Source: Boesenbergia rotunda (Eukaryota > Streptophyta > Magnoliopsida > Zingiberales > Zingiberaceae). From it: a stretch of 64,000 bases of DNA. The notes under the pieces are model-generated. The model was not told where the DNA came from, made no database searches, and saw only the letters and a program-made list of their open reading frames with translations. Location: contig JAGFNQ010006452.1 in NCBI GenBank assembly GCA_024364735.1, positions 186,001 to 250,000 of the forward strand. The letters run 5' to 3'. Shown in pieces: positions 33,421 to 45,640 of this stretch. The first letter of the stretch is position 1, and each line of letters begins with the position of its first letter. Position numbers and translations under genes: made by a program.

Positions 33421-35310
33421 GGTGTTCTGTTCTATAGTCCTAAGGATCAGAAGGTAATCGTTAGCACGAATGTCAGATTCTTAGAAGAAGACTATGTGAT
33501 GAACCATAAGCCCAAGAGTAGACTAGTACTTGAAGAGTTAAGAGGGGTTGTTCCCACTTTAGGGCCAATAGTACAAGATGACACTCCACAAGTCACTGTA
33601 CCGCGTGTCACAAAGGATACACAAGAGGTACCTCGTCACAGTGGGAGGGTTGTTAGACAGCCTAAAAGGTTTATATTTTTGGGAGAGTCTTCGGACTTGG
33701 TCTCTGGTAAACATGAACCGGATCCCTAGACCTATGACGAGGCCCTCCAAGATAAGGATGCAGATTCTTGGCATAGGGCAATGAACTCTGAGATAGAATC
33801 TATGGATTCTAACCATGTCTGGGAGCTAGTAAAACCACCCAATGGTGTAAAAGCCATTGGATGCAAGTGGATCTACAAGAGAAAGAGAGGATCAGACGGG
33901 AAGGTTGAGACGTTCAAAGCTAGGCTTGTTGCGAAAGGGTACACTCAGAAAGAGGGTATCGATTATGAGGAGACCTTTTCGCCGGTAGCCATGCTTAAGT
34001 CGATCCGGATTCTCTTATCTATTGCAGCTCATATGGACTATAAGGTATGGCAGATGGACGTCAAGACAGCTTTCCTTAACGGAAGTCTTGAGGAGACCAT
34101 CTACATGCAGCAACCAGAAGGGTTCATTGCAAAGGGCAAAGAGCATCTAGTATGCAAGCTTAATCGATCCATTTATGGATTGAAGCAAGCTTCGCGATCT
34201 TGGAACATTCGCTTTGATGATGTAATCTAGTCATATAGATTTACTGAAAGCCCGGATGAGTCATGTGTATACCAGAGATGTGACGGAAACGTAGTGGTAT
34301 TTCTTATACTTTACGTAGATGAAATTATGTTAATTGGCAACAATATCAAAGTGTTATCAGACGTGAGGGTCTGGCTGTCAAAACAGTTTGATATGAAGGA
34401 CTTAGGAGAAGAGGGAAACATCCTTGGGATCAAGGTCATACGGGATAGCCAAAAAAGGATGTTATGTTTATCCCAAGCATCATATGTTGACACTGTTCTG
34501 GCTCGTTTTAGCATGGAAAACTCCAAGAAGGATTTCCTCCCCTTCAGGCATGAAGTTCCTCTATCCAAGGAGATGTGTCCGAAAACATCAAAGGAGATAG
34601 AAGAAATGAAGGCGGTTCCTTATGCCTCGGCAGTAGGAAGCCTCATGTATGCTATGTTGTGCACGAGACTAGATATCTGTTTTTCCGTGGGCATGGTTAG
34701 CAGATATCAGAGTAACCCTGGACAGCGACATTGGACTGTGGTAAGGCATATATTGAAATACCTGAGACGGACTAGGGATTATATGCTGGTTTACCGGGCA
34801 GACCAATTAGTCCCTGTGGGTTATACGGACTCAGATTTCCAGTTAGATAGGGACAAGAGTAAGTCTACCTTAGGGTTTGTGTTTACTTTAGGAGGTGGAG
34901 CAATTGTTTGGAGGAGTGTCAAGCAGAAATGCGTGGTAGACTCCACCATCGAAGCTGAGTATGTGGCAGCCTCAGAGGCAGCCAAGGAAGCTGTATGGCT
35001 CAGGAACTTCATCATGGACTTGGATGTGATTCCTAGTTTGCCCAGATCTATCACAATCTTTTGTGATAAGAGTGGTGCAATTGCAAACTCGAAGGAACCA
35101 CGAGCCCATAAGGCGAGTAAACACATAGAGCGCAAGTACCACTTGATATGAGAAATCATAAAGCGAGGAGAAGTGGCTGTCGCCATGATTGCATTAGAGG
35201 ATAACCTAGCAGATCCTTTCACTAAAGCTCTTCCAGCAAGAGCTTTTGATCGTCATGTGGAGGATATGGGAGTCAGATGTATGACAGTGAGAGAACAACA
35301 AAGTCCTTAA
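33421..35310 (+). pseudogene. Copia C reverse transcriptase and RNase H, degenerate
   Basis: RT starts near 33781 (HVWELVKPPNGVKAIGCKW, QMDVKTAFLNGSLEETIYM). A TAG near 34228 splits it. The catalytic block reads LYVDEIMLIGNN, so YVDD has become YVDE. RNase H follows (GYTDSDFQLDRDKSKST, IEAEYVAASEAAKEAVW, FCDKSGAIAN) with a stop at 35149, then the C-terminal tail NLADPFTKALPARAF and the end at about 35310. Order and length are normal for copia pol. The YVDE change should abolish or strongly lower polymerase activity. Confidence 0.88.
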
Positions 35311-35314
35311 GAAT

Positions 35315-35325
35315 AAGTGGGAGAT
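35315..35325 (+). promoter_or_regulatory. Copia C polypurine tract
   Basis: AAGTGGGAGAT directly before the 3' LTR start; the same tract precedes the C1 3' LTR (57585-57595) and resembles that of copia B. Plus-strand DNA synthesis would start here. Confidence 0.82.
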
Positions 35326-37130
35326 TGTAAGATGTGTATACTGAAAGACATGCTTCTTTTATATATATGAACATCTTCATTTTAAAAAGAGAATCACAAC
35401 CATACTAGGTGCCTGTTTATATTAGTACATGCATAAAGTCCATTACTTCACATTGTAGATAACATGGTGTGTGGTGTCACACAGAAGATCATGTTATCAG
35501 TTCCTTGCCTAGTATAAGAAGAGGCTCACAACCGAGATGAAATTGGACAAACCATCGGGATAGTTGTAGTATAATTAGGTGTGGTTGGTCTTGACTATAG
35601 AATTACACTAGTGTGCATTGAGTACATTGAGCTTGACCAAAACCCAAGGTTATCCAAATTTGACCTGACTCGATAATTGGATAGGACCTCAGATTTTATT
35701 ATGGAGTACGATCCCTTAATCCCGATATAATAACGGGCATATATTATTAATTATTATATCTTTAATTTATCAATGGCGAGATCTATTCTGTTAGATCGAT
35801 AGGCCCGGTAAGTTGGGAGATAATATTAATAATATGATGTGTCATTGATTATTGACGGAATTCGTGTCTTGGTGAGTCGGGATGATGATGCCCCCCCTGA
35901 TGAGCTCAAAAGGTTCATCATGCTAAACCCTGCAGGTGGATTTGATCCGGCATGATGATAAGGTTGAGTGGTACTAGTCAAGGATCGAGAAGTTAATTAA
36001 TTTGAATTGTTAGTAATTTAAATAAATTAACGGGCATTTGATATCTTAAACACGGGGGATGGACGACTCGTAATATGTGGAGCCCATATGAAAATATGGG
36101 GGTTGGTGAGGAAGTTCAATTAAGGTACTTTAGTGGAATGGATCTTAATTAATGGATCGAGATTAGATCTATTGGTGGGCCAAGATCCAACTCCTCCTCT
36201 TGGTCCCTACCTTAGCCCTATAAATACCCTATGAGATCAAGAACGAAAGCTAATCAATCCAACCCCAAGCTTTCTTTCCTCTCTTCCTTTTCTCTCTCCT
36301 AAGTCACGGCAAAGAGAAGTGGGTTCACCTTCTCTTCTCTTCATCCTCCACCAACCATACCATGAGCTTCCATCACTAGACAAAGGGAAGAGGTCTTCTC
36401 CCTTTTGTGGTGTGCGTCGGTGAGGGAAGGAGCTCCGGTGGCCGGAAGGAGGCGGCGTAAGGCTTTTGGCAGGCGGCGCCGCAAGGTTGGAAGAGACGGG
36501 ATTACAGCTTGGTTCGGGGCTGAAAGGAAGCTTTCTCTTCATTTCATCTTCTTCTTCACTACCTTCTCAAGGTCTACAGTTGGTCGGCGGGGCTTTGGGT
36601 GGCTGCTGTTGGCCGGCGGCGCAAGGGAGAAGGAGGATAGAGGCCGGCGGCAACAACCCTATGCTAGGGTTTGGATCAGCTAGGAGAGAAGATGAAGGTG
36701 TGATTCATTGGTCGCCTTGGTGATCTTGGTTCCTGGTAGATCGTCACTCACACGACATCTAGGAAGGGAAGGACATAAGGTAGAAGGCCGCGAGGTGATC
36801 AGGAAGGTATAATTCTCTCCCAAGCTCCTTGTTTAATTATGTGTCATGTTTTAATTGCCTCGTCATTTCATGTTAATTAGTTAATTATTTTGATTGTTTG
36901 TCATTGTTAATAATTAACTAATTGGACCCCGACCATAAACACAAAAGCCGGCGATCCACTTGTCGCCTTTTCCGCGATCGAACGGTCAAGCAAATTACAA
37001 GGATCGATCTTTGTGATTGGCCGAGTTGTAATTTGGATTGTTCGATACGTCACGAGATGGTCATTGGGAGATGAGTCTCCATTCGGATTAATTTTTAATC
37101 CGTAGACATGGAGAGGTCTTCCAAGGACGA
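35326..37130 (+). mobile_element. Copia C 3' LTR, truncated on its right side
   Basis: Aligned with the 5' LTR from TGTAAGATGTG to CTTCCAAGGACGA. There it joins copia B LTR sequence (GTGATTATCTC). The final nine bases TACCCAACA reappear at 54861-54869. About 35 bases between are missing. TATA box near 36218. Confidence 0.88.
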
Positions 37131-39178
37131 GTGATTATCTCTACATGTGCAATTGTGAAGTATTGAAATTGTCCCTAGTTGATGAATTGATAAATACGGA
37201 CACTATCAATTCTGTTGAGACTAGCATGGGTTATTCTCTAATCAGCTGATTCTCATTGGCTGGTGACATTGGGATGTCCGGAGATAAACATGGATGCTAG
37301 TTAAGGGAACTAGTTCATTGGAGTGACTAGCTGTAAGACTTCATATGGTAATCTACATATAGATATGTCAATGAAAGTTCTTACTGCAGCTTAAGTGTGA
37401 TGTTCCTTTGACTTGCGGTGTTCAAGTCATCTTGGTCACGGAGACTTATACATTGACATCTTAAGCAAGCATCTCTAAGGAGGTGTGGACCCAGGATGGT
37501 TGGGTATAAGCCGAAGTGCCCGAAGATGTTTGAACAGCCTACAAAAGATTCACCACTCCTTGCGAGGAGATGTATACCCAAGGCCTATCGTTGGATTGTT
37601 ACTCGAAGCCTCTGGCCAGAGCACAACATGTTCCGAGTATGAATCTCTAGGAAACATGAGAGTAATTAGAATCCGTTGGACGAGAAAGACATTACTTGGG
37701 CTAGGTGTGACGTAGTCAGCCTAGTGGGGACTGACACACATAGACCGTGTCCTGAACTAAGTGGCTATAAGATGGTGAAGGGAATGAGGCACGACTCATT
37801 ATAGCTACTGAAGGGTTTCAGAATTATTTCTAAGGTCAACCGTTGATCATTCGATTAATTGGGGGTCATGATGTACTACTAGGTGCCACTCATGATCGTT
37901 CTATAATTGGTTGATTATAGACGGCCAACATAAATCGAAAGTCTATTTAGTCACACGCACTATGAGTAATCCGAGGGATTTAAAACGAGTTGAAAATTGG
38001 ATTTTCCGATCAAGAGAAATAAGTCGAATCTGAATTAATCAGAGGCACATCGGAAGCTTAAAATGGCTAAGTCTTTTGAAGGCTTATTGGACGAATTAAA
38101 TGAGTTTAATTCGCAAGGAGACGGCTTGAATTTGGCCGGCCAAAGAGGGTCACCACCCTCTTTGGTTTGGTCGGCCACAACAAGGAGGGAAACCAATTTA
38201 TTTGGTTTGAATTATAAAATAAATCAAGCGCGATTTGTTTTATAAAATTATGGATAAATAAATTTATATAAAGAAATTTATATAAAGAAATTTATTTTCA
38301 TGGAAATTAAAATAAACCTTGGATTGGTTTATTTTATTTTATAAAATCAATTATGAATTGATTTTTCCATGATAAGAAAAATTTATATAATAAATTTCTT
38401 ATGAAAATTTATTCCATAATAAAAGGGGAGATGTGTTTGTTTTATTATAAATTTAGTTATATTAAAACAAGGCATAACGGAATAATTCATAGGAAAATTT
38501 ATAAGATAAATTTCTTATGAAAATTTATTCCGTTAAAGGGGAGACTTGGCAATGGAGAGGCTATTATATAAAGGAACCAAGGCAAGGCTTGAATTCCAAT
38601 CAAGAGATAAAGAAGAAAGCTCTCTCTCTCTCTCTCCTTCTCTCCCTCTCCCTCCTCTAGGGCCGGCGCCCTCTTCATCCTCTAGGGCCGGCGCACCTCC
38701 TAGGGTTGCCGTGAGCCTCCTCCACCAAGAAGGTGCCAAAGAAGAAGAAGAAGAGGGTCGCAACTCCTTCCTTTCCCCGGATCTTGATTCCGTTACTTGG
38801 TGGTTACTCTTCCATGTCCCTCTCTTGATATTCTTATCGTGCCTTTGGAGAATCTAGTAGTTCTTGTCGGCACGAAACTCATGGCTTTGCGAAGTCATCC
38901 CGAAGAGGACTCGGCGTGGACGTAAATAGAGGCGGAGCTTCCAAGGGACGCTACGGTTGGATCTCGTCCCTTTCTACGAGTTACGCGAGGTATTAAGTAA
39001 ATTAGTTTACTTTCTGCAAAAATTTAATTTATGATCATGTCTCCAGAACTTAAGGTTGCATGCTAGATACGTGGTTAAAATAATTTAAGAAATTATTTAT
39101 GCTAAACATTCTGCTGCACGTAATTAAACATTAAAATTACGAACCCGTATCCATGTCAACATGCACCCGGTCCCAACA
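37131..39178 (+). mobile_element. Copia B 5' LTR, 5'-truncated
   Basis: Begins within the LTR (equivalent to about 44652 of the 3' LTR) and ends CGGTCCCAACA. It contains a TATA box (CTATTATATAAAGG near 38561), a CT-rich leader, two CTAGGGCCGGCGC repeats (38658 and 38681) and the AAGGGACG hairpin (38943-38972). It also shows the empty sites for the D insertion (near 37540) and for SIRE-1 (near 37350). Confidence 0.9.
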
Positions 39179-39179
39179 G

Positions 39180-39191
39180 TGGTATCAGAGC
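39180..39191 (+). promoter_or_regulatory. Copia B primer binding site, tRNA-iMet
   Basis: TGGTATCAGAGC one base after the LTR end. Confidence 0.94.
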
Positions 39192-40942
39192 GAGGTTAGT
39201 GTTCGACATAATCATATAATTGTTTTGCGGAAAACTTTGTCATGATCTCAATTTTGGAAAATTTTCCAATTATGGAAACTATCCAATTATGATAAATTTT
39301 AGATTTAGGAATTTCAAAGTTTGGAAATCCTCATGAAATTTCGCAAACTTTTTGAAATATCCTAGTTTCTTAAATTTTATGATAATTGTGAAAACTTTCC
39401 ATCTTTGGAAACGTTCCAATTTTAGAAATTTCCTATTTTGGATATTTTCCAATTTTGAAAATATGTAAGTTTTCTTTGTACCAGAAACTTACAATTATTC
39501 TGAAAACCTATTATGAAATCTCGCAATTTTGGGCACTTTCTTTCAAGAAAGTCTAGACAAATTTATGGATTATTAATTGACAATTACATTCGAATTGGTT
39601 TTAAATTATTAACAAAATTCTTTATTTTGGATTGAGCCTCGGGGAGCCGTCTACTTTAATGTTAGTTGTTGTAATTTAATTTCCTATTTTGAATAAAATT
39701 GTCATGTTTAATTTGGTTACGCCTCGGGGAGCGGACCAAATTAGATTTATAACAAATTCCTTTTTTTGGGTATCTGAGCCTCGGGGAGCCACCCAAAGAA
39801 AATAATTTGTTGAAATTAATAAATCCATAAATAAAATATGTAATCAAATCTTGGAAATTTTGAGGTGATTCTCAAACGATAATTTCCTTATTTGATTTAA
39901 GAGGTGATGCTCTTACATATTGTTGTCTCCAAAATTAATTAGGAAAATGGTTTCCTATAGAGTTTTCTTAAATAAGATTTTCATGAAAATAATATGTGGT
40001 TGAATTAAGGGAATCTGTCTATTAATTTAATAAGATTTGATTTAGAGAAATCAAAGTCTTAAACATATTATTTCCGAAATTGATTATGACAATTTAGGAA
40101 ATTGTTTCCCAAAACAATTCCTTGAATAAAGTATGAAATTAGAATTAGAAAATCCGGTTCCTAATTCAATTAATGAGACTTGATAAATTAAGTCACATAC
40201 ATACTTTATTAAGGAAATCGTTAGTACATGACATAATTATATGTCATGAATGTGCTTAGAAAAGAAAGGATGAGACCCAAAACCCCTTACAAAATATTAA
40301 GGCCAACACCTTCCATTAATATGGTTAGAACCGGAGTTTTGTTTCTCGTTTGGGTTGATGGACACATCCATGCCCGGCTTGAACCTCAACATGTTCAAAC
40401 CATGGAATTAGTTTATGAATAATATAGTTGGAGTCAGAGGTCAATCCTTAGTTTTGGTTGTTGGACACATCCAAGCCTGACTAAACGGTTGAATGAGCTT
40501 CAACCATATTAAAACTATTTCTTGATTAATGGGTCAGCCTTAAGCTTGGAGCATCGATTTGTTGTGCCACAGCCAAGGTCGATGTAAAAAGAGGTGCAGT
40601 TGGGTGCTATGTATAATGTTGCATACTTATTAATGAGTTAACAACCCAATGATTTATGCAAACATTCAATTAGTTGATAGCATAAAGTGGTAGTTACATA
40701 TATGTGATATGTAATTGGTATAATTACCTACCTTCATAGCTAAGAATAACTTGATGACCACAGCCATGGTTGTTCTTATCTATGGTTGGATATCAACCTA
40801 TTTGAAGATGTTCCTATGATCTCCCGAATTGATAAAAAGGGGTTATTCAATTTGAAAAATAAATAGGATTTAATTAATGCATGTTGATGCATCATTCTTC
40901 TCACATAAGCTCAATTTGTATTTCTAGGATAATCACTTGATC
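39192..40942 (+). other. Copia B long untranslated leader with repeated motif
   Basis: 1.75 kb of AT-rich non-coding leader. The 12-mer GCCTCGGGGAGC occurs three times (39636, 39721, 39778). A TTCCAATTT/GAAAATTTTCC-rich block spans 39250-39480. The phrase GTTGATGGACACATCCA and a variant occur at 40350 and 40460. No coding potential was seen. Confidence 0.75.
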
Positions 40943-41344
40943 ATGTCTTCTCTAAATTTGCGTTCCATTTTGGACACCAATAAGCTGACTGGGCTAAACT
41001 TCATGGACTGGCTTAGAAACCTGAGGATAGTCCTCAAGGCAGAAAAGCTTGCTTATGTCCTTGAAGAACAACTTCCCAACCGTCCTCCTGAAGATGCAAC
41101 TCCAGACCAATTTCCTGAGTTGCTCAACCTGCTGAATACTGTAGAGCCTTCTGTAAAGCAGGATCAGAAGACGGTACTGTTAGTTGGTTCCTCGAAGAAA
41201 GGTTCTAAGAGGAAGGCCAAAGAACAGAATAAAGGAAAGAAGAAAAGGCCAAAAAGACTGAAAAGACACCAAAAGGCACTTGCCATCACTGTGTCAAGGA
41301 GGGCCACTGGCAAAGAAACTGCAAGGTTTATCTTGAGTCCTTGA
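40943..41344 (+). pseudogene. Copia B gag, internally deleted
   Basis: ATG at 40943 (MSSLNLRSILDTNKLTGLN). The N-terminal UBN2-like part (FMDWLRNLRIVLKAEKLAYV) is joined directly to a Lys-rich tail and the CCHC knuckle CHHCVKEGHWQRNC, which lies in another frame near 41283-41324. The whole gag is about 130 codons against about 250 or more in copia C, so the central capsid region is missing. The frame passes into pol near 41340. Confidence 0.82.
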
Positions 41345-42636
41345 AGAAGAAGGCATCCGATGCCCCATCCTCTTCAGGCATCTTCGTTATTGAATGTCAC
41401 TCTATTTCCTCGTACACCTGGGTACTTGATACTGGGTGTAGCTCACATATATGTAATGACATAAAGGGGCTAAGGAATAGAAGAAGACTCGTCAAGGGAG
41501 AAGCGAATTTGCGAGTTGGAAATGGAGCAAAGATTGCTGCTGTTGCCATCGGAACATATTTACTAAAGCTCCCTACTGGACTTGTCTTAGAATTGGATAA
41601 TTGTTATTTTGTTCCTTCGTTAATAAAGAACATTGTATCTATTTCATGCTTGAATGAAAAGGGTTACCATTTAACTTTTAGTAACAATTGTTGTTACATA
41701 ACTTTAAATGGTGTTCTTTATGGGACTGGAACATTATGCAATGGTATCTACACGTTAGATTTATCCGGTGACATTTTCAATATCGAAATTAGCAACAAAC
41801 GTGCTCGAATAGATAATCGAATAGACTCCTACACATGGCATTGTCGTCTTGGCCATATAAGTAAGAAACGCATGACCGAATTACACCGATGTGGAATTCT
41901 GGAATCATTTGAACCCGGTTCATTTGATACATGCGAATCATGCTTAAAAGGCAAGATGACCAAATTACCCTTTTCCGGAAAAGGAAATCCAGTGGGAGAA
42001 TTGCTTGGTCTAATACATACTGATGTATGTGGACCAATGTCAACTCTTGCACAAGGAGGCTATAGCTACTTCATCACCTTTATCGATGATCACTCACGAT
42101 TCGGGTATGTGTTCTTGATGAAACACAAATCTGAAGCTTTTGAGAAATTCAAAGAATTCAGAAATGAAGTAGAGAAACAGCTTGGCAAAAGTATTAAGAT
42201 ACTTCGATCCGATCGGGGTGGTGAATACTTGAGTCAAGAGTTTCAAGATTATCTTAGGGACAATGGGATATTGTCTCAATGGACTCCGCCGTATACACCA
42301 CAACATAATGGTGTATCTGAAAGGCGTAACCGAACCTTGATGGACATGGTTAGATCCATGATGAACCATGCAACTCTTCCAAAATCCTTTTGGGGCTATG
42401 CACTTAAGAAAGCTGTTTACTTGCTAAACAGAGTCCCGACCAAGGTAGTCTCTACTACTCCATATGAGATATGGAATAGTAAGAAACCTCACTTAACTCA
42501 CCTTAAGATATGGGGTTGTCCTGCTTATGTGAAGCGGACTGTATCAGACAAATTGGATGCTAAGTCTGATAAATGTCTATTTATTGGATACCCTAAGGAA
42601 ATGAAGGGTTACCAATTCTATCATCCCTTGGAGTAA
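41341..42636 (+). CDS. Copia B protease and integrase, 431-codon open frame
   Basis: One uninterrupted frame. The protease core is YTWVLDTGCSSHICND (near 41418, DTG kept). The GAG-pre-integrase zinc motif runs from WHCRLGHISKKRM to CESCLKGKMTKLPF (HHCC complete). The integrase core has HTDVCGPMS, FIDDHSRFGYVF, LRSDRGGEYLSQ and PQHNGVSERRNRTL, with the D, D and E residues in place. It ends at a TAA (YHPLE stop) just inside the integrase C-terminus. This is the best-kept pol segment in the window, although the protein could not be finished without reading past the stop. Confidence 0.88.
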   Translation: MKKKASDAPSSSGIFVIECHSISSYTWVLDTGCSSHICNDIKGLRNRRRLVKGEANLRVGNGAKIAAVAIGTYLLKLPTGLVLELDNCYFVPSLIKNIVSISCLNEKGYHLTFSNNCCYITLNGVLYGTGTLCNGIYTLDLSGDIFNIEISNKRARIDNRIDSYTWHCRLGHISKKRMTELHRCGILESFEPGSFDTCESCLKGKMTKLPFSGKGNPVGELLGLIHTDVCGPMSTLAQGGYSYFITFIDDHSRFGYVFLMKHKSEAFEKFKEFRNEVEKQLGKSIKILRSDRGGEYLSQEFQDYLRDNGILSQWTPPYTPQHNGVSERRNRTLMDMVRSMMNHATLPKSFWGYALKKAVYLLNRVPTKVVSTTPYEIWNSKKPHLTHLKIWGCPAYVKRTVSDKLDAKSDKCLFIGYPKEMKGYQFYHPLE

Positions 42637-42639
42637 AAG

Positions 42640-44452
42640 GTGTTTGTTTCAAGGCATGATGTATTTCTGGAAAAAGAATTTCTTTTACAAGAAAACAGTG
42701 GGAGTGGCATTGAACTTGATGAAGTTCAAGAAACTCCAATAGACATTACAGAGACACCTAGTCTAGACCCACAATCGATAACTCATAGTGATGAGCTATC
42801 AGTTGAACCTAAAATAACACCACCTCTTCATAGGTCTGATAGGACACGCAATATTCCAGAGAGATACGGATTTCTCATAAGTGAATCGAACGACGTGTTA
42901 CTCATAAGCGATGACGAACCTATCAGTTATGAAGATGTTCTGAAAAGTTCAGAAAGGGACAAATGGCTTGAAGCCATAAAGTCGAAAATGGATTGCATGT
43001 ACGAAAATCAAGTATGGGACTTAGTTAACCCACCTGAAGGGATTAAGCCCATAGGGTGCAAGTGGGTTTTCAAGAAGAAAACCGACATGGAAGGTAATGT
43101 AGTTGCCTTTAAGGCTAGATTTGTGGCAAAAGGATATCGTCAGAAATAAGGAATTGATTATGACGAAACCTATTCGCCAGTAGCTATGCTTAAATCCATT
43201 CGGATGCTCCTGGCCATAGCAGCTCATCATGATTATGAGATATGGCAAATGGATGTGAAAACAGCTTTCCTTAATGGAAACCTGCTTGAGGATGTATACA
43301 TGATACAACCTGAAAGTTTCACATCGGTTGATAAAACCAAAATATACAAGCTTCGACGATCCATATATGGACTGAAGCAAGCATCCAGGAGCTGGAACAT
43401 CCACTTTGATGAGACAATCAAAGAGTTTAATTTCTCACAAAATCCTGACGAACCCTGTGTGTACAAGAAGGTTAGTGGGAGTGTAGTCGTATTCCTAGTG
43501 CTATATGTCGATGACATATTGCTTATAGGAAACGATATATCAGTCTTACAATCAGTTAAAATTTGGTTGTCCAAAACTTTCTCCATGAAAGACCTGGGAG
43601 AAGCAACCTATATCCTTGGGATTAGAATCTATAGAGATAGATCAAAACGGTTGCTTGGTCTTTCGCAGTCTACATATATAGACCGAGTGCTAAAAAGGTT
43701 TAGCATGTCAGAATCCAAGAAAGGTTACCTTCCCATCAGGCATGGGATCAACCTTTCAAAGTATGTGTCCGCGCACAGAAGACGAGAGGATTTGCATGAA
43801 TAAGATTCCTTATGCATCCGCGATAGGATCTATCATGTATGCCATGTTATGTACTAGGCCTGATGTATCGTATGCTTTGAGCGTCACGAGCAGATACCAG
43901 TCTGATCCAGGAATGGATCATTGGGCGGCTGTGAAAACAATCCTTAAGTACTTAAGAAGAACTAAGGATGTATTCCTAATATATGGAGAAGGAGATTTGG
44001 TAATACGTGGGTATACAGATGCCAGTTTCCAGACAGATAAGGATGACTCCAAATCTCAGTCTGGATACGTATATACTTTGAATGGAGGCGCAATAAGTTG
44101 GAAGAGTTCCAAACAAGACACCGTAGCGGATTCTACCACGGAAGTAGTCTGGATCAAGAAGTTTGTCTCGAAACTTGGTGAGGTTCCAACCATTGATGAA
44201 GCAATACCGGTTTATTGCGACAACAATGGAGCTATTGCACAAGCAAAGGAACCAAGGTCTCATCTGCGATCCAAACACGTGCTTCGCCACTATCATCTGA
44301 TCAGAGAGATTATAAGTAGGAATGACATACAAATTGAGAAGATTCCCACTGAAAGGAATTTAGCAGATCCTTTAACTAAGGCCTTGCCTCAAAGCAAGTT
44401 TGAGGGTCATGTTAGAGCCTGTGGTATTGGATACCGTAGCGATTGGCATTAG
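42640..44452 (+). pseudogene. Copia B reverse transcriptase and RNase H, degenerate
   Basis: Linker 42640-42900, then RT: QVWDLVNPPEGIKPIGCKW, a stop at 43147-43149 (RQK then TAA), QMDVKTAFLNGNLLEDVYM, and the intact catalytic block LYVDDILLIGND near 43500. A frame slip lies near 43760. RNase H reads GYTDASFQTDKDDSKS, then ADSTTEVVWIKKF. Copia C has EAEYVAASEAAKEAVW at this point, so an in-frame loss of about 13 residues removes the Glu-Tyr block. The tail (RNLADPLTKALPQSKFEGH) ends at TAG 44452, just before the polypurine tract. Confidence 0.88.
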
Positions 44453-44453
44453 G

Positions 44454-44466
44454 CCAAGTGGGAGTT
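44454..44466 (+). promoter_or_regulatory. Copia B polypurine tract
   Basis: CCAAGTGGGAGTT directly before the LTR start TGTTAGTAATATT at 44467. Confidence 0.8.
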
Positions 44467-45299
44467 TGTTAGTAATATTAGAGAAGGGTCCTAAGGCAAT
44501 CGCCTTATGATTGTAATCATTTACTTTAATAAATGAATATTCACTATTTGAGTATACATGTTCATGTATTTGATTGAGAGCTTGCACTCATTTACTGAAT
44601 GTCCGCAATACAATTCACAGCATGAGAGAATTTGTGATGAATTCACAACTAGTGATTATCTCTACATGTGCAATTGTGAAGTATTGAAATTGTCCCTAGT
44701 CGATGAATTGATAAATACGGACACTATCAATTCTGTTGAGACTAGCATGGGTTATTCTCTAATCAGCTGATTCTCACTGGCTGGTGACATTGGGATGTCT
44801 GGAGATAAACATGGATGCTAGTTAAGGGAACTAGTTCATTGGAGTGACTAGCTGTAAGACTTCATATGGTAATCTGTTGGATCGAGAAGCCCGATAGAGG
44901 GGGGGGTGAATATCGGAAAACTTTCGGATTTGAGTAAGAGTAGGTACGCAGCGGAAATTAAATAAAAGACACAGAGACACAATCGGTTTACTTGGTTCGG
45001 AGCCTGTGTCGACTCCTACTCCAAGGCCTACGGTCGTTGACCGTTTACTTTGGGCAATTCTATATTTGGCGCAAATAAGTTACACAATATGATTTACAAA
45101 ATTAAGTGCAATAAAATATTAATTAAAGAAATACGCTCTTCTTTTTACCGACGTCCGGAGTAGGTCGACTCTTTCAGGGCAGCAGGACGTCGTCAGCTCG
45201 AGGTGAAGTGTTTCCGGAGCAAGGCGCGAGCGTAGAAGAACTTTGAGACGTTGGAAGAAGTGATGTCCGAAGCCTGGGGTCGAGGGCCCTTTATATAGG

Positions 45300-45640
45300 G
45301 CTAGGGGGCGCCCGGGACGTCGGGGGCGCCCCCCATGTGGCTTCTGATCCGCAGAGCTCTCGGTCAGCGGCTATCTTCTGGATCCGCTTTGACCGGGGCG
45401 CCCGGAGCGCTCGGGGCGCCCGCATTGACCGGGTCAAAGTCTTATCTCCTTGGCTTCGAGTGGTTAAGGTTCGGGGTAAGCGCCTGGGGGCGCCCGCAGC
45501 GCAGGGGGCGCCCGCGAGCAGCGGGGGCGCCCGGAAGCACGGGGGCGCCCGCAGCTTGTACTGTCGAAGCGCACTTTTTGATTGTGTGTTTGGTGTTCAC
45601 CTTGGGGGCGCCCGGGACACTCCGGGCGCCCTGGTCAGCA
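45300..45640. repeat. GGGCGCCC dyad array in the SIRE-1 LTR
   Basis: About ten GGGCGCC-containing inverted repeats, e.g. GGGCGCCCGGGAC followed by TCCGGGCGCCC, with TTGACC boxes between them. The corresponding block in the other LTR is 52145-52470. A cassette with the same dyads precedes the internal ORF (48905-49155). Confidence 0.85.
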
